Shown here piece by piece: positions 40,187 through 48,818 of a stretch of DNA of 64,000 nucleotides. Positions within the stretch are counted from its first letter, which is position 1. Each line of letters begins with the position of its first letter. Location of the stretch: positions 1,612,001 to 1,676,000 of the forward strand of contig NZ_CP041616.1 of NCBI RefSeq assembly GCF_007197575.1. Direction: 5' to 3'. The DNA comes from Ornithinimicrobium ciconiae (GTDB lineage: Bacteria > Actinomycetota > Actinomycetes > Actinomycetales > Dermatophilaceae). The notes beneath the pieces were generated by a model that did not search any database, had not been told where the DNA came from, and worked only from the letters and a program-made list of their open reading frames with translations. Both the position numbers and the translations under genes were made by a program.

Positions 40187-41848
40187 GTGACCGCACGTTG
40201 CCATCCGCCAGCACCGGCCTTCGTCACCCAGTCCGAGGAGCACGTCTGGCGCCAGTTGCGTGAGGAGTTGCCGGACGAGGCGGTGCTGCTGGCAAATGTG
40301 CGGTTGACGAACGACGACGGTGACCACGAGCTCGACCTTGTGGTCCTGTTGCCGGATGCCGGCGTCTTCGTGATCGAGGTCAAGGGCGGTGGGGTCTCGA
40401 TCGACCAGGACGGTCGGTGGTGGCTGCGCAGCAAGGGTGAGGACGTCGCGGTCGATCCGGTCGAGCAGGCGTTGCGCGGGAAGTATCAGCTCCGGACCTA
40501 CATCGAGGACCACCCTGCTTGGGGTCGGCCGAAGGTGCGCTGGTCACACGCTGTGGTGCTGCCGTTCACTAAGCTCCCGCACGACTTTGCGCTCCCCGAC
40601 CTGCCCCGCTGGATGGTCCACGATCAGCAGGACATGCCGCACCTCGTCGGCAGGCTCCGGCACCAGGCGACCCGGCAGGACACCAACCGACAGGTGCCTA
40701 CGGTTGATGACGTCGACAAGATCCTGGAGCTGTGGCGCAGCCACGCCACCGTGTCCCCCAGCGTGGTCTCCGGCGCGAGCGAGCGAGAGGGAGTTGCCAC
40801 TGACCGGCTCACCCAGGAGCAGGCCATGCTGCTGAAGGTCACCCGCCTGCTGCACCGGGTCGAGGTGCGCGGTGGAGCGGGCAGTGGCAAGACGGTCCTG
40901 GCCCTGACCCAGGCGAAGCAGTTGACCAGAGGCAGTGCGGGCGAGGGTCGCCCGGCCCAGCGGGTGGCACTGCTGTGCTACTCCATCGGTCTGGCTGGCT
41001 TCCTGGAGCGTCAGGTGGCTCAAGCGCCTCGGAGGAGTCAGCCAGCCTTCGTGGGCGGTTTCCATGCCCTGGGCAAGCAGTGGGGAGCGCCCGACGGGGA
41101 CCGTGACGACAGTGAGTTCTGGGAGACGGAGTTGCCCGCGCTGATGCTCGACCTGGCACAGCAGCTGCCGGAGAAGGAGAAGTTTGACTCGGTCGTGGTG
41201 GATGAGTCCCAAGACTTCGCTGAGTCGTGGTGGGCGCCGTTGCTGGCGGCGCTGAAGGACCCCGACTCTGGTGGCCTCTACCTCTACTCTGACGAGAACC
41301 AGCGACTGTTCCCGCGCTTCGGCACGCCGCCGATCGAGCTGGTGCCGCTCGTGCTCGACCACAACCTGCGCAACACCAAGCAGATTGCTGAGACCTTCGG
41401 GCCGCTCGCACCGTCGCGCATGAGGCTGTTGGGCGGTGATGGACCTGCCGTCATGTTCGTCCCGGGGGCGGCTGAGGACGCACTTGACGTGGCCGACGAC
41501 CAGGTCGACAAGCTGCTCGACGAGGGATGGGAGCCCCACCACATCGCCCTGATCACCACGCAGTCACGACACCCACAGCAGCGCGAGTTGCAGCAGACGC
41601 GGGGTGACCAGGGTTACTGGGAGAGCTTCTGGGACCAGGAGGAGGTCTTCTACGGCACGGTGCTGGGCTGCAAGGGGATGGAGCGGCGCGCAGTCGTGCT
41701 CTGCATCAACTCCACCGACACCGACCGTGCCCGTGAGCGGCTGTATGTCGGGATGTCCCGGGCCACCGACCGGCTGGTGGTCGTGGGCGACCCCGACTGG
41801 ATCCGTGAGGTGGGTGGTGGGGCAGTTGCCCGAGCCCTCGGGCTGTAG
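40187..41848 (+). CDS. NERD-domain nuclease fused to UvrD/Rep-like superfamily 1 helicase
   Basis: A 553-residue fusion. Residues ~10-140 are a NERD domain with PD-(D/E)xK-like residues, HELDLVVLLPDAGVFVIEVKGG. From ~215 follows a short SF1 helicase: Walker A GGAGSGKTVLA near residue 230, Walker B VVVDESQDF near 338, LDHNLRNTKQIAETF, and the C-terminal LYVGMSRATDRLVVVGD. Such proteins act on DNA; several NERD-helicase genes occur in defence islands, but others are stand-alone repair-like genes. The GTG at 40187 follows GGAGGGGAG. Next downstream is a DUF222-HNH protein on the same strand, 221 bases away, separated by a minisatellite. Confidence 0.88.
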   Translation: MTARCHPPAPAFVTQSEEHVWRQLREELPDEAVLLANVRLTNDDGDHELDLVVLLPDAGVFVIEVKGGGVSIDQDGRWWLRSKGEDVAVDPVEQALRGKYQLRTYIEDHPAWGRPKVRWSHAVVLPFTKLPHDFALPDLPRWMVHDQQDMPHLVGRLRHQATRQDTNRQVPTVDDVDKILELWRSHATVSPSVVSGASEREGVATDRLTQEQAMLLKVTRLLHRVEVRGGAGSGKTVLALTQAKQLTRGSAGEGRPAQRVALLCYSIGLAGFLERQVAQAPRRSQPAFVGGFHALGKQWGAPDGDRDDSEFWETELPALMLDLAQQLPEKEKFDSVVVDESQDFAESWWAPLLAALKDPDSGGLYLYSDENQRLFPRFGTPPIELVPLVLDHNLRNTKQIAETFGPLAPSRMRLLGGDGPAVMFVPGAAEDALDVADDQVDKLLDEGWEPHHIALITTQSRHPQQRELQQTRGDQGYWESFWDQEEVFYGTVLGCKGMERRAVVLCINSTDTDRARERLYVGMSRATDRLVVVGDPDWIREVGGGAVARALGL

Positions 41849-41879
41849 GAGGAGCGGTCCGGTCCAGAGGTGTGTCATT

Positions 41880-41964
41880 CAGGTGAGGCCGCGTTGGCTC
41901 GGGGCCGTCGCCAGGTGGGGTCGGGCTGGCTCGGGGGAGCCGTCGCCAGGTGAGGTCGCGCTGG
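41880..41964. repeat. 32/35-bp tandem repeat between the helicase and HNH genes
   Basis: Three imperfect units start CAGGTGAGG or CAGGTGGGG at 41880, 41912 and 41947. Unit 1 is 32 bases, unit 2 is 35, and unit 3 is cut after ~18. Both full units end GCCGTCGC. The tract fills much of the 221-base gap. Confidence 0.8.
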
Positions 41965-42069
41965 TCGGAAGGACGTTTCCGCAGGTCAAGTGACTGTCAG
42001 ACGTATGTTCTAAACTGATTGGAAAGGCATCAGGAAGGGCGCCGTCAACAGCGGAAGGAGGGGAGAGGC

Positions 42070-44790
42070 GTGACGGTTTTGGAGCGGCAGCTGGAGCAGT
42101 GGTTCGCTGCATGTTCCGGTCGCTGTGTGGGGCCGGCTCGGCGGGAGAATGCTCGCTATCGTCGTGCGGGCATGCGGGTGATCACGCCCAGGCGTGACGC
42201 GCGCTTTCTCGTGGAACTGTCTGACAGTCCCTCCGAGACCCCCAGCTCGCAGGGCTCTTCCGCCGAGATCCCCTCTGCCGAGATCCTCTCTGCCGAGATC
42301 CCCTGTGACGAGGCCCTCACCCCACCAGGCATCCCAGAGGCTGGCAGCATCACTGCAGAGTCACCAACCTCTGCCGAGGATGACGCGGAGATGCGCTTGA
42401 GGCAGGCGCTGGCGGACGTGGGGGTGGCTTCCGGGCTGATCGACGACCTGACGAAGGCATCGCTGGCATGTGCCGCAGTCGACGCCGGGAGTGATCCGGA
42501 CGTTCACGAAGCGGACGGGGCCGCAGCCCTGACTTCGGCTCCGGACCACAAGGCGCGTGCGCAAGAAATGTTGGCGGCGGTTGAGCAGGTCACGGTGCTG
42601 TCCTCCCGGATGGATGGGGTGCGGCTGGCCGCGACCCGCCAACTGACGGCTCAGGTGACCAAGATGCTGCTCGCCGAGAAGGGGATGACCGACCCGGACG
42701 AGATGTCCAAGACCGCGCGGAAGGCGCTGCTGATCCAGGCGAAGCGCTCCACCCGGCACGAGATCGAGGCCCTGACCGGCTGGGGGTCTGGCGACGTCAC
42801 CAAGCTGGTCGGTTTGGCCAACGCTCCCGCCTCGGTGCGAGGACCCGTGCACCAATCACTGGCCAAGGGTGAGGCGTCGTGGCCAGTCGTCCGGGCCTAC
42901 TTTCGCTCGACCTCCGCGATGGAGCACGAGGATGGCGCGGCGATCGCCAATGGACTCTTCGGGGATGACCCAGACGAGTCAGTCACGGAGCGACTCACCC
43001 GCGAGGGTGAGTTCGTGGGTGGGCCCTGGCGAGCCAAGGAGTTCTACCGTGCTCTGGAGCGCGAGGTCCACAAGATCAAGAACCAAGACCCTGAAGGGGC
43101 CAAGAAGGCTAAGGCCCGGGCCAAGGCGGGCGCAGATGTTCGCGTCAATATCGATCTCGAAGGCACCGCCGAGATCCTGATCGGCACGCGTCCGGCGCAC
43201 GCGACGGCCGCGGCAGACCGGATCGAGCGAGCGGCTCGTGCCGCCCGCAAGGCCGGCGACAAGCGGACGCTGCGCGAGCTCCGGGTCGCCGTGGCGATGT
43301 CTTTGCTGTTGCACGGCACGCTCGACTTCGACGGCATCAGCGACGACCCCAACACGCTCACTGTGGAACAGTCCGACCAGCTCACCAAGATTCTGTATGC
43401 CTTGCCAGCGGCAAACCTGCAGGTCATCGTCCCGTTCGGGGCGATCTTCGGTGACACCCTGCCCGGCATGGGGAGCACGGGAAGCCCGCTCGGCTCGCAC
43501 GGCGTGAACGACGCGCCGGACGTGGCTGCTGACCTTGGCGGCGAGGTGACTACCGGTCTGGTGGGCGGCCCTGCTGCCGCCCCTCCGGGCCCGGCTGAGC
43601 CATCCACGCCCGGGACCAGGGGTGATCCCTGCCCGACTCCGCCTGCCAGCCAAGGCAGGACCCCGCCCGCCAGCCAAGGCAGGACCCCGCCCGCCAGCCA
43701 AGGCAGGACTCCGCCTGCCAGCCAAGGCAGGACCCCGCCCGCCAGCCAAGACAGCGTCCGGCCGAATGCTGTGGGTGAGGTGATCGGGAAGCGCCCAACC
43801 TTCCTGAGCAGCAGTGAGCTGTGGGAGTTGATGTTGACCCCAGGTTCGGCGTTCTACCGCCTCCTGGTCGACCCGGTCACTGGTCGCTGTGTGGAGAAGT
43901 CTGCGAAGGGCTACCGGTTCACAGCTGCCCAGCGGGAACAGATCATGGCCGCCGACGGGTTCTGTCGGGCTCCGGGATGCCTGCAGCCGGCCTGGCTCTG
44001 CCAGATCGACCACGTCCAGGAGTACGGCACCCCGGGAGGTGACACTTCCGAGGCGAATGCGCAATCGGTGAACGACCAGCACCACAACCTCAAGACGATG
44101 AAGTTGTGGGACGCGGTGATCAACAAGCACCGCGATGTCACCTGGACCACCTTGCTGGGTCGGATCTACACGACGAAGGCCCATGACTACACGCAGTACA
44201 CCAAGCTCCTCACCGCAGCGACGCAGTTCGTCAACGCTCCCGAGGGACCTGACACGACCACGGGTGTCGCACCCGATCGGACCGACCGTCAGGCGGGCGT
44301 GTGTGCCGGCCAGGAGGAATCGCGCACCAGAGATGACTGTGCGGATCAGGATCGGGCGGATCGGGCGGATCGAGTGGGTGAGGCTATCTACCGAGCCCTG
44401 TCCTACCGGTTCGCGGGGGAGGAGTTGCTCCGTGATGACGACTGGTCCGAGGACGAGGCTGCGTTCTACGGGTGGCCGTTGATCACCTTGACCCACCGCA
44501 ATGCCAATGGTCGGCGCGTCTTCGAACCTGACCCGGCCACCCTCGCTGAGGCGCGCCGCACCCGCTCCGCCGCGTCAGAGGGCGAGGGGCCTCCAACGGA
44601 CCGGGACGCCGCACTACTGGACGGCATCGACCTGTCTCAGGCGGTGGATCTCTCCACCATTGATGAGTCGAGGCCAGCTGCGACGGCCCCGGAGATGGCG
44701 GCCTCCGACCCCTTCGGCCCCTCCGACTCCTTCGGCCCCAGCAGGTTCCCCGTCTGGGACACCACGGACGACTCAGAGCCGCCCTTCTGA
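42070..44790 (+). CDS. DUF222 / HNH-endonuclease domain protein (13E12-like)
   Basis: A 906-residue protein starting at a GTG after a strong AAGGAGGGGAG site. It combines a long DUF222 domain with a C-terminal HNH nuclease: CRAPGCLQPAWLCQIDHVQEYG near residues 631-652, then NLKTM near 672, give the two Cys, the DH pair and the Asn; this is a typical but not complete HNH set. An acidic start includes a three-copy AEIPS-type repeat. Residues ~523-562 hold five copies of TPPASQGR, made by a 24-base minisatellite. DUF222-HNH genes are multicopy in actinobacteria and are thought to be mobile or repair-linked; the role is not proven. Some copies differ mainly in repeat number. Confidence 0.88.
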   Translation: MTVLERQLEQWFAACSGRCVGPARRENARYRRAGMRVITPRRDARFLVELSDSPSETPSSQGSSAEIPSAEILSAEIPCDEALTPPGIPEAGSITAESPTSAEDDAEMRLRQALADVGVASGLIDDLTKASLACAAVDAGSDPDVHEADGAAALTSAPDHKARAQEMLAAVEQVTVLSSRMDGVRLAATRQLTAQVTKMLLAEKGMTDPDEMSKTARKALLIQAKRSTRHEIEALTGWGSGDVTKLVGLANAPASVRGPVHQSLAKGEASWPVVRAYFRSTSAMEHEDGAAIANGLFGDDPDESVTERLTREGEFVGGPWRAKEFYRALEREVHKIKNQDPEGAKKAKARAKAGADVRVNIDLEGTAEILIGTRPAHATAAADRIERAARAARKAGDKRTLRELRVAVAMSLLLHGTLDFDGISDDPNTLTVEQSDQLTKILYALPAANLQVIVPFGAIFGDTLPGMGSTGSPLGSHGVNDAPDVAADLGGEVTTGLVGGPAAAPPGPAEPSTPGTRGDPCPTPPASQGRTPPASQGRTPPASQGRTPPASQGRTPPASQDSVRPNAVGEVIGKRPTFLSSSELWELMLTPGSAFYRLLVDPVTGRCVEKSAKGYRFTAAQREQIMAADGFCRAPGCLQPAWLCQIDHVQEYGTPGGDTSEANAQSVNDQHHNLKTMKLWDAVINKHRDVTWTTLLGRIYTTKAHDYTQYTKLLTAATQFVNAPEGPDTTTGVAPDRTDRQAGVCAGQEESRTRDDCADQDRADRADRVGEAIYRALSYRFAGEELLRDDDWSEDEAAFYGWPLITLTHRNANGRRVFEPDPATLAEARRTRSAASEGEGPPTDRDAALLDGIDLSQAVDLSTIDESRPAATAPEMAASDPFGPSDSFGPSRFPVWDTTDDSEPPF
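43636..43755. repeat. Five-copy, 24-bp coding minisatellite in the DUF222-HNH gene
   Basis: Units start at 43636, 43660, 43684, 43708 and 43732 and read ACTCCGCCTGCCAGCC then AAGGCAGG with C/T changes only. They keep the reading frame and encode TPPASQGR, forming a flexible linker ahead of the HNH domain. Confidence 0.95.
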
Positions 44791-44891
44791 TCTCCGGCGG
44801 GCGCCACGTCCATCCGGCCACGGCCTTGCCCCTCAGGTGAGAGTCAGGACTGTGTGAACTGCATCAGTTCAGCTAGGGCACCGGCCAGCGG

Positions 44892-44972
44892 GGTGTCTGG
44901 GAGACGGAGCGCGGTGCCTGGAGACGGAGCGAGGTGCCTGGGAGGCGGAGCGAGGTGCCTGGGAGACGGCTA
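44892..44972. repeat. 20-21-bp tandem repeat, four copies, between convergent genes
   Basis: Units start GGTGTCTGGGAGACGGAGC or GGTGCCTGGGAGGCGGAGC at 44892, 44913, 44933 and 44954; unit 2 is one base shorter. The last unit reaches into the stop codon of the DUF1801 gene (complement 44970-44972), so that gene's end lies within the repeat. Confidence 0.88.
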
Positions 44973-45350
44973 GGAGCGACGAGCGATGTGCGCCGCGACG
45001 ATGCGGTTGATGAGCTCGACCGGCCAGTCGTCGGCATACCGAAAGTGCAGGGTGCCCTTTCCCTTGCGGTAGGGCTCAAGGTCCTCGGTGAGCGCCGCGT
45101 CGGTCCCGGACTCCGGCACCGGATAGATCGCGAGGTGCTCCTCCCACAGCCCCACGTGCAGCAGGACCTTCGCGTCGACGAAGAAGGTCGGCATCTTGTA
45201 GGACAGCCGCTCGCTCACGCGAGACGGCGGCAGCTGGGCGTGAACAGCCGAGCGGATCAGCGCATATCTGTCCTGACCCGGGGGCGGAGACTGCTCCAGG
45301 TAGGCGCGCACCGCTGTCTCGTCGGCCCCTTCGGAACGCTTGCCTGCCAT
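44970..45350 (-). CDS. DUF1801 family protein (YdhG-like)
   Basis: A 126-residue single-domain protein. DETAVRAYLEQSPPPGQDRYALIRSAVHAQLP is the usual helical start, followed by ERLSYKMPTFFVDAKVLLHVGLWEEHLAIYPVPES, which matches the beta-sheet face of DUF1801 (YdhG/YjhG, proposed iron chaperone-like fold; role unproven). The ATG at 45350 gives the family length; a longer upstream frame is not coding-like. Its stop codon sits in the last copy of a 20-bp tandem repeat. Confidence 0.85.
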   Translation of the reverse strand: MAGKRSEGADETAVRAYLEQSPPPGQDRYALIRSAVHAQLPPSRVSERLSYKMPTFFVDAKVLLHVGLWEEHLAIYPVPESGTDAALTEDLEPYRKGKGTLHFRYADDWPVELINRIVAAHIARRS

Positions 45351-45466
45351 GAGGATCAGTGTGGCGCCACCACGCCTGGAGCGCGATCCGGACGACAGAA
45401 CGCGCGTCAGACTTGGTGGAACGGGGCGGACGCGGCTCGCCCGACCGACTACGGGCGCAGTCCTCG

Positions 45467-46468
45467 TCAGTCCTGGCTGAAGGCTGAGTCGAACGATGCC
45501 GTCGCGGGGGAGTAGTCGAACTTCTTCAGGAAGGCCAGGGCCTCGGGTGCGCCCTCGAGACGGTCCATGCCGGCGTCCTCCCACTCGACCGAGATGGGGC
45601 CCTCATAGCCTGCGGCGGACAGCGCCCGGAAGCAGTCCTCCCACGGCACGTCGCCGCGTCCGGTGGACACAAAGTCCCAGCCGCGTCGCGGGTCGCCCCA
45701 GGGCAGGTGCGAGCCGAGACGCCCGTTGCGCCCGTTGCCGATGCGCATCCGGGTGTCCTTGCAGTCCACGTGATAGATCCGGTCGGCAAAGTCGGTGATG
45801 AAGCCAACCACGTCGATGTCCTGCCACAGCATGTGACTCGGGTCCCAGTTGAGACCGAACGCCTCACGGTGCCCGATCGCCTCCAGCGTCTTCACCGTCG
45901 ACCAGTAGTCGTAGGCGATCTCGCTCGGGTGCACCTCGTGGGCAAAGCGGACACCGCACTCGTCAAAGACGTCGAGGATCGGGTTCCACCGGTCCGCGAA
46001 GTCCTGGTAGCCAGCCTCGATGCGTTCGGCGGGCACCGGCGGGAACATGGCGACGTACTGCCAGATCGAGGAGCCGGTGAACCCGACGACCGTGTCGACC
46101 CCCATCTTCTGCGCGAGCTTGGCGGTCAGCTTCAGTTCCTCGGCGGCCCGCTGCCGCACGCCCTCAGGGTCACCGTTGCCCCACACCTTGGACCCGACGA
46201 TCGACTGGTGGCTCTCGTCGATCGGATCGTCACAGACCGCCTGCCCCTTCAGGTGGTTCGAGATCGCCCAGCAGCCCAGGCCATGGCGCCGCAGGATCTC
46301 CAGCCGCCCCTCGACATACTCCTCGTCGTCCCAGCGCCAGGCGTCGAGGTGCTCACCGGAGACCGCGATCTCCAGTCCGTCATAGCCCCACTTCGCGGCC
46401 AGCTCGGCGACCTCCTCGAGCGACAGGTCGGCCCACTGTCCGGTGAAGAGGGTGAATCGGCGTGCCAT
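45467..46468 (-). CDS. Sugar phosphate isomerase/epimerase (xylose isomerase-like TIM barrel)
   Basis: A 333-residue AP endonuclease-2 type barrel. Metal-binding residues are visible in order: HEVHPSEIAYDYWS (Glu/His), LNWDPSHMLWQ (Asp, His), YHVDCKDTRM (His, Asp) and VEWEDAGM (Glu). It isomerises or epimerises a sugar or cyclitol; inosose dehydratases and isomerases share this fold. GGAGAG precedes the ATG at 46468. It is last in the minus-strand catabolic row with a Gfo/Idh/MocA dehydrogenase and a second isomerase, a mix typical of inositol or rare-sugar pathways. Confidence 0.88.
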   Translation of the reverse strand: MARRFTLFTGQWADLSLEEVAELAAKWGYDGLEIAVSGEHLDAWRWDDEEYVEGRLEILRRHGLGCWAISNHLKGQAVCDDPIDESHQSIVGSKVWGNGDPEGVRQRAAEELKLTAKLAQKMGVDTVVGFTGSSIWQYVAMFPPVPAERIEAGYQDFADRWNPILDVFDECGVRFAHEVHPSEIAYDYWSTVKTLEAIGHREAFGLNWDPSHMLWQDIDVVGFITDFADRIYHVDCKDTRMRIGNGRNGRLGSHLPWGDPRRGWDFVSTGRGDVPWEDCFRALSAAGYEGPISVEWEDAGMDRLEGAPEALAFLKKFDYSPATASFDSAFSQD

Positions 46469-46536
46469 GGTCTCTCCTTCGTCGTGCTGTGCTGCGGTGT
46501 GGTCAGTCTTGCTCAGTTGCCGGGTGCGGGGCTGGC

Positions 46537-47781
46537 TCAGTTGCCGGTCTCGGTGCGGGCACCGCCGCGCCCGTCGCTGGTCTCGATCGCGGCGAGCACG
46601 CGCTGCACCGCCAGGCCGTCCTCGAAGCTGGCCTGCACCGGGTCACCGGTCGCGATCGCCCGCAGGAAGTCGGCCGCCTGGGAGGTGAAGGTGTGGTCCC
46701 AGCCCAGCACGTGACCGGCCGGCCACCAGGCATCGACGTAAGGGTGCTCCGGCTCGGTCACCAATATCGTGGCGGCCCCCGCGGTGCGCGCGTCCGCGCC
46801 GGGGGTCTGGGTGAGGATCAGCTCGTTGAGCCGCTCGAGATCGAAACGCAGGGACCCGGTGGTGCCGTAGAGCTCGATGACCATGGCGTTCTTGCGACCC
46901 GTGGCCACACGGCTCACCTCCAGGCTCGCGACGACCCCGGACGCCGTATGCAGGGTGGCCCAGGCTGCGTCATCGACCGTGACTGCTTCGGTCCCGTTCG
47001 GGCCGGGGCGCTCCGAGACGAAGGTCCGCAGGGAGCCGCTGACCTCCGTGACGTGCTCACCGAGCAGGTAGTGCAGTTGGTCGACAGCATGCGACCCGAG
47101 GTCACCGAGCACACCAGAACCCGCGGACTCCTTGCGCAGCCGCCAGGTCATCGGCGCCTGTGGGTCGCTGAGCCAGTCCTGCAGATAGCTGAGCCGGACC
47201 TGCTGGATGCGCCCGATCCGTCCCTCCTGCACCAGCTCGCGGGCCAGCGCCAGCGCCGGCACCCTGCGGTAGTTGAAGCCCAGCATGGCGGTCCCGGGGG
47301 AGTCGGCCGCGGCAGCGACCAGCGCCTCGCACTCGGCCACAGAGTTGGCGAGCGGTTTCTCCACGAGCACGTGCTTGCCGGCGCGCAGCGCGGCCAGGGT
47401 CACCTCCGCGTGGAGGTGACCGGGGGTGCACACGTCGACGATGTCGATGTCATCGCGCTCCAGCACGTCACGCCAGTCGGTCGCAGTGCCTTCCCATCCC
47501 AGTTCGTCCGCCGCCTGCTGCACCCGAGAGCCGTCGCGCCCGACCAGGGTCGTCATGCGCGCCGCGGGCACGTCCGGATAGAAGGCAGAGACGTTGCGCC
47601 ACGCGTTGGAGTGGGCCCTGCCCATGAAGGAGTAGCCGATCACCGCGACCCCCAGCGGCCGGTTGGTCTGCACGGGGGACTCAGAGGCGCTGGTGCTGGC
47701 GGCGGTGTCGCCCGTCGCGGTGGCGGTGGTGGTTGCGGTGGTCGCCCCAGTGGTCGAGGCATTGGTCGTCTGATCAGTCAT
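46537..47781 (-). CDS. Gfo/Idh/MocA-family NAD(P)-dependent sugar dehydrogenase
   Basis: A 414-residue dehydrogenase. The Rossmann motif GVAVIGYSFMGRAHSNAW is at about residues 44-61, and GKHVLVEKPLANSVAE near residue 135 carries the catalytic Glu-Lys-Pro. The substrate domain includes GSGVLGDLGSHAVDQLHYLLG (Asp/His). The first ~40 residues are an unusual Thr/Ala-rich stretch (TTGATTATTTATATGDTA) without a signal peptide. It oxidises or reduces a sugar or inositol; the neighbours suggest a rare-sugar or inositol route. The start overlaps the upstream isomerase stop by 8 bases. Confidence 0.9.
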   Translation of the reverse strand: MTDQTTNASTTGATTATTTATATGDTAASTSASESPVQTNRPLGVAVIGYSFMGRAHSNAWRNVSAFYPDVPAARMTTLVGRDGSRVQQAADELGWEGTATDWRDVLERDDIDIVDVCTPGHLHAEVTLAALRAGKHVLVEKPLANSVAECEALVAAAADSPGTAMLGFNYRRVPALALARELVQEGRIGRIQQVRLSYLQDWLSDPQAPMTWRLRKESAGSGVLGDLGSHAVDQLHYLLGEHVTEVSGSLRTFVSERPGPNGTEAVTVDDAAWATLHTASGVVASLEVSRVATGRKNAMVIELYGTTGSLRFDLERLNELILTQTPGADARTAGAATILVTEPEHPYVDAWWPAGHVLGWDHTFTSQAADFLRAIATGDPVQASFEDGLAVQRVLAAIETSDGRGGARTETGN

Positions 47782-48649
47782 GAGGATCCCCCTCGGTCGG
47801 CGCGGTCAGTGAGCGCAGGAAGGCCAGCCCGCTGCTCGCCAGGTCATCCTGGGTCGGGGCCAGCGGCCGCCAGATGGAGGCGGCGGTGGCGATGGAGGCG
47901 TTCTCCGCGGTGAAGCTCTCGATGTTGAGCGGACCGGCATAGCCGACCTCGTCAAGGGCGGCGATCAGGGCGGGCCAGTCGGTCTGGTCGTGGCCGGGCG
48001 CGCCGCGGTCGTTGCCGCAGACCTGCACGTGGACCAGGTGCTTGCCGGCCTGCCGGATCGCGTCGGCCGAGGAGCGCTCCTCGATGTTCAGGTGATAGGT
48101 GTCCAGGGCCAGCCCCACGCCCTGGCCCAGCAGGTCACCCAGCCCGGTCAGCGCCTGGTCGACGGTGTTGATCAGTGAGGTCTCATAGCGGTTCAGCGGC
48201 TCGATCCCGAGCTGCACCCCGGACGCCTGCGCGTGCTCAGCGACGGGCGCCAGGTTCTCGCGCCACTGCTCGTATGCCGTGGCGCGAGCCTGTGCCGACA
48301 GTCGCCACACGCGGCCAGTCGAGGAATAGAAGGGCCCGCACACGGCACTCGCGCCGATGCCCGAGGCGAGGTCGACGCACGAGCGCAGATAGTCCTGCGT
48401 CGTCCGGACCTGCGTCGCCTCAGCATCCACGAGGTCGCGGCCAGGTGCCATCGCACCCACGACATAAGGAGTCAGGCCGGTGTCGGCCAGCACGCGGGAG
48501 ACGACGGGGACGGTCAGGTCGCCGACCGTCTCCAACGGCAATTCGACCGCGTCAAAGCCCATGTGGGCGATCTGGTCCAGCAGGGCGGGTAGCGCTGAGT
48601 CGGTCAGGGGCGAGGTCCAGACCCAGGTGTTGACGCCGATGGCTCGCAA
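47774..48649 (-). CDS. Sugar phosphate isomerase/epimerase (psicose/tagatose 3-epimerase-like)
   Basis: A 291-residue TIM barrel from a TTG at 48649, chosen because CAGGAG sits six bases before it and the resulting MRAIGVNTWVWTSPL matches the family start. An ATG at 48709 adds 20 residues but has no ribosome site and falls beside the hairpin repeat; longer frames run through the repeat. Metal ligands: LGIEPLNRYETSLIN (Glu), LALDTYHLNIEE (Asp, His), HVQVCGNDRG (His) and NIESF (Glu). It acts with the second barrel and the dehydrogenase on the sugar brought in by the ABC importer upstream. Confidence 0.85.
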   Translation of the reverse strand: MRAIGVNTWVWTSPLTDSALPALLDQIAHMGFDAVELPLETVGDLTVPVVSRVLADTGLTPYVVGAMAPGRDLVDAEATQVRTTQDYLRSCVDLASGIGASAVCGPFYSSTGRVWRLSAQARATAYEQWRENLAPVAEHAQASGVQLGIEPLNRYETSLINTVDQALTGLGDLLGQGVGLALDTYHLNIEERSSADAIRQAGKHLVHVQVCGNDRGAPGHDQTDWPALIAALDEVGYAGPLNIESFTAENASIATAASIWRPLAPTQDDLASSGLAFLRSLTAPTEGDPHD

Positions 48650-48709
48650 CGATGGCTCCTGTAGCACGAAGTGGTCCCGCGGGCCGTCGTCGGCGCGGTG
48701 AAAGGTCAT

Positions 48710-48795
48710 GGGGACGTGACACGGTTGGTGCTGGTGCACCGGAGTGTCCCAGGGGACGTGACACTGGGGTTTCGATGCACCATTGTCACGTCCCC
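48710..48795. repeat. Repeated and inverted 11-bp motif forming a hairpin after the binding-protein gene
   Basis: GGGGACGTGAC occurs at 48710-48720 and 48752-48762, and its exact inverse GTCACGTCCCC at 48785-48795. The last pair can form a stem around a 22-base loop, 23 bases past the binding-protein stop, and may end or attenuate the transcript. Confidence 0.75.
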
Positions 48796-48818
48796 CAAGG
48801 ACTCCTAGAGGTTGCCGG

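Noticed and set aside
41998..42011. LexA/SOS-box-like sequence before the DUF222-HNH gene
   Set aside because: AGACGTATGTTCT keeps only one good half-site (GTTC); the other arm is poor, so I do not call an SOS box.
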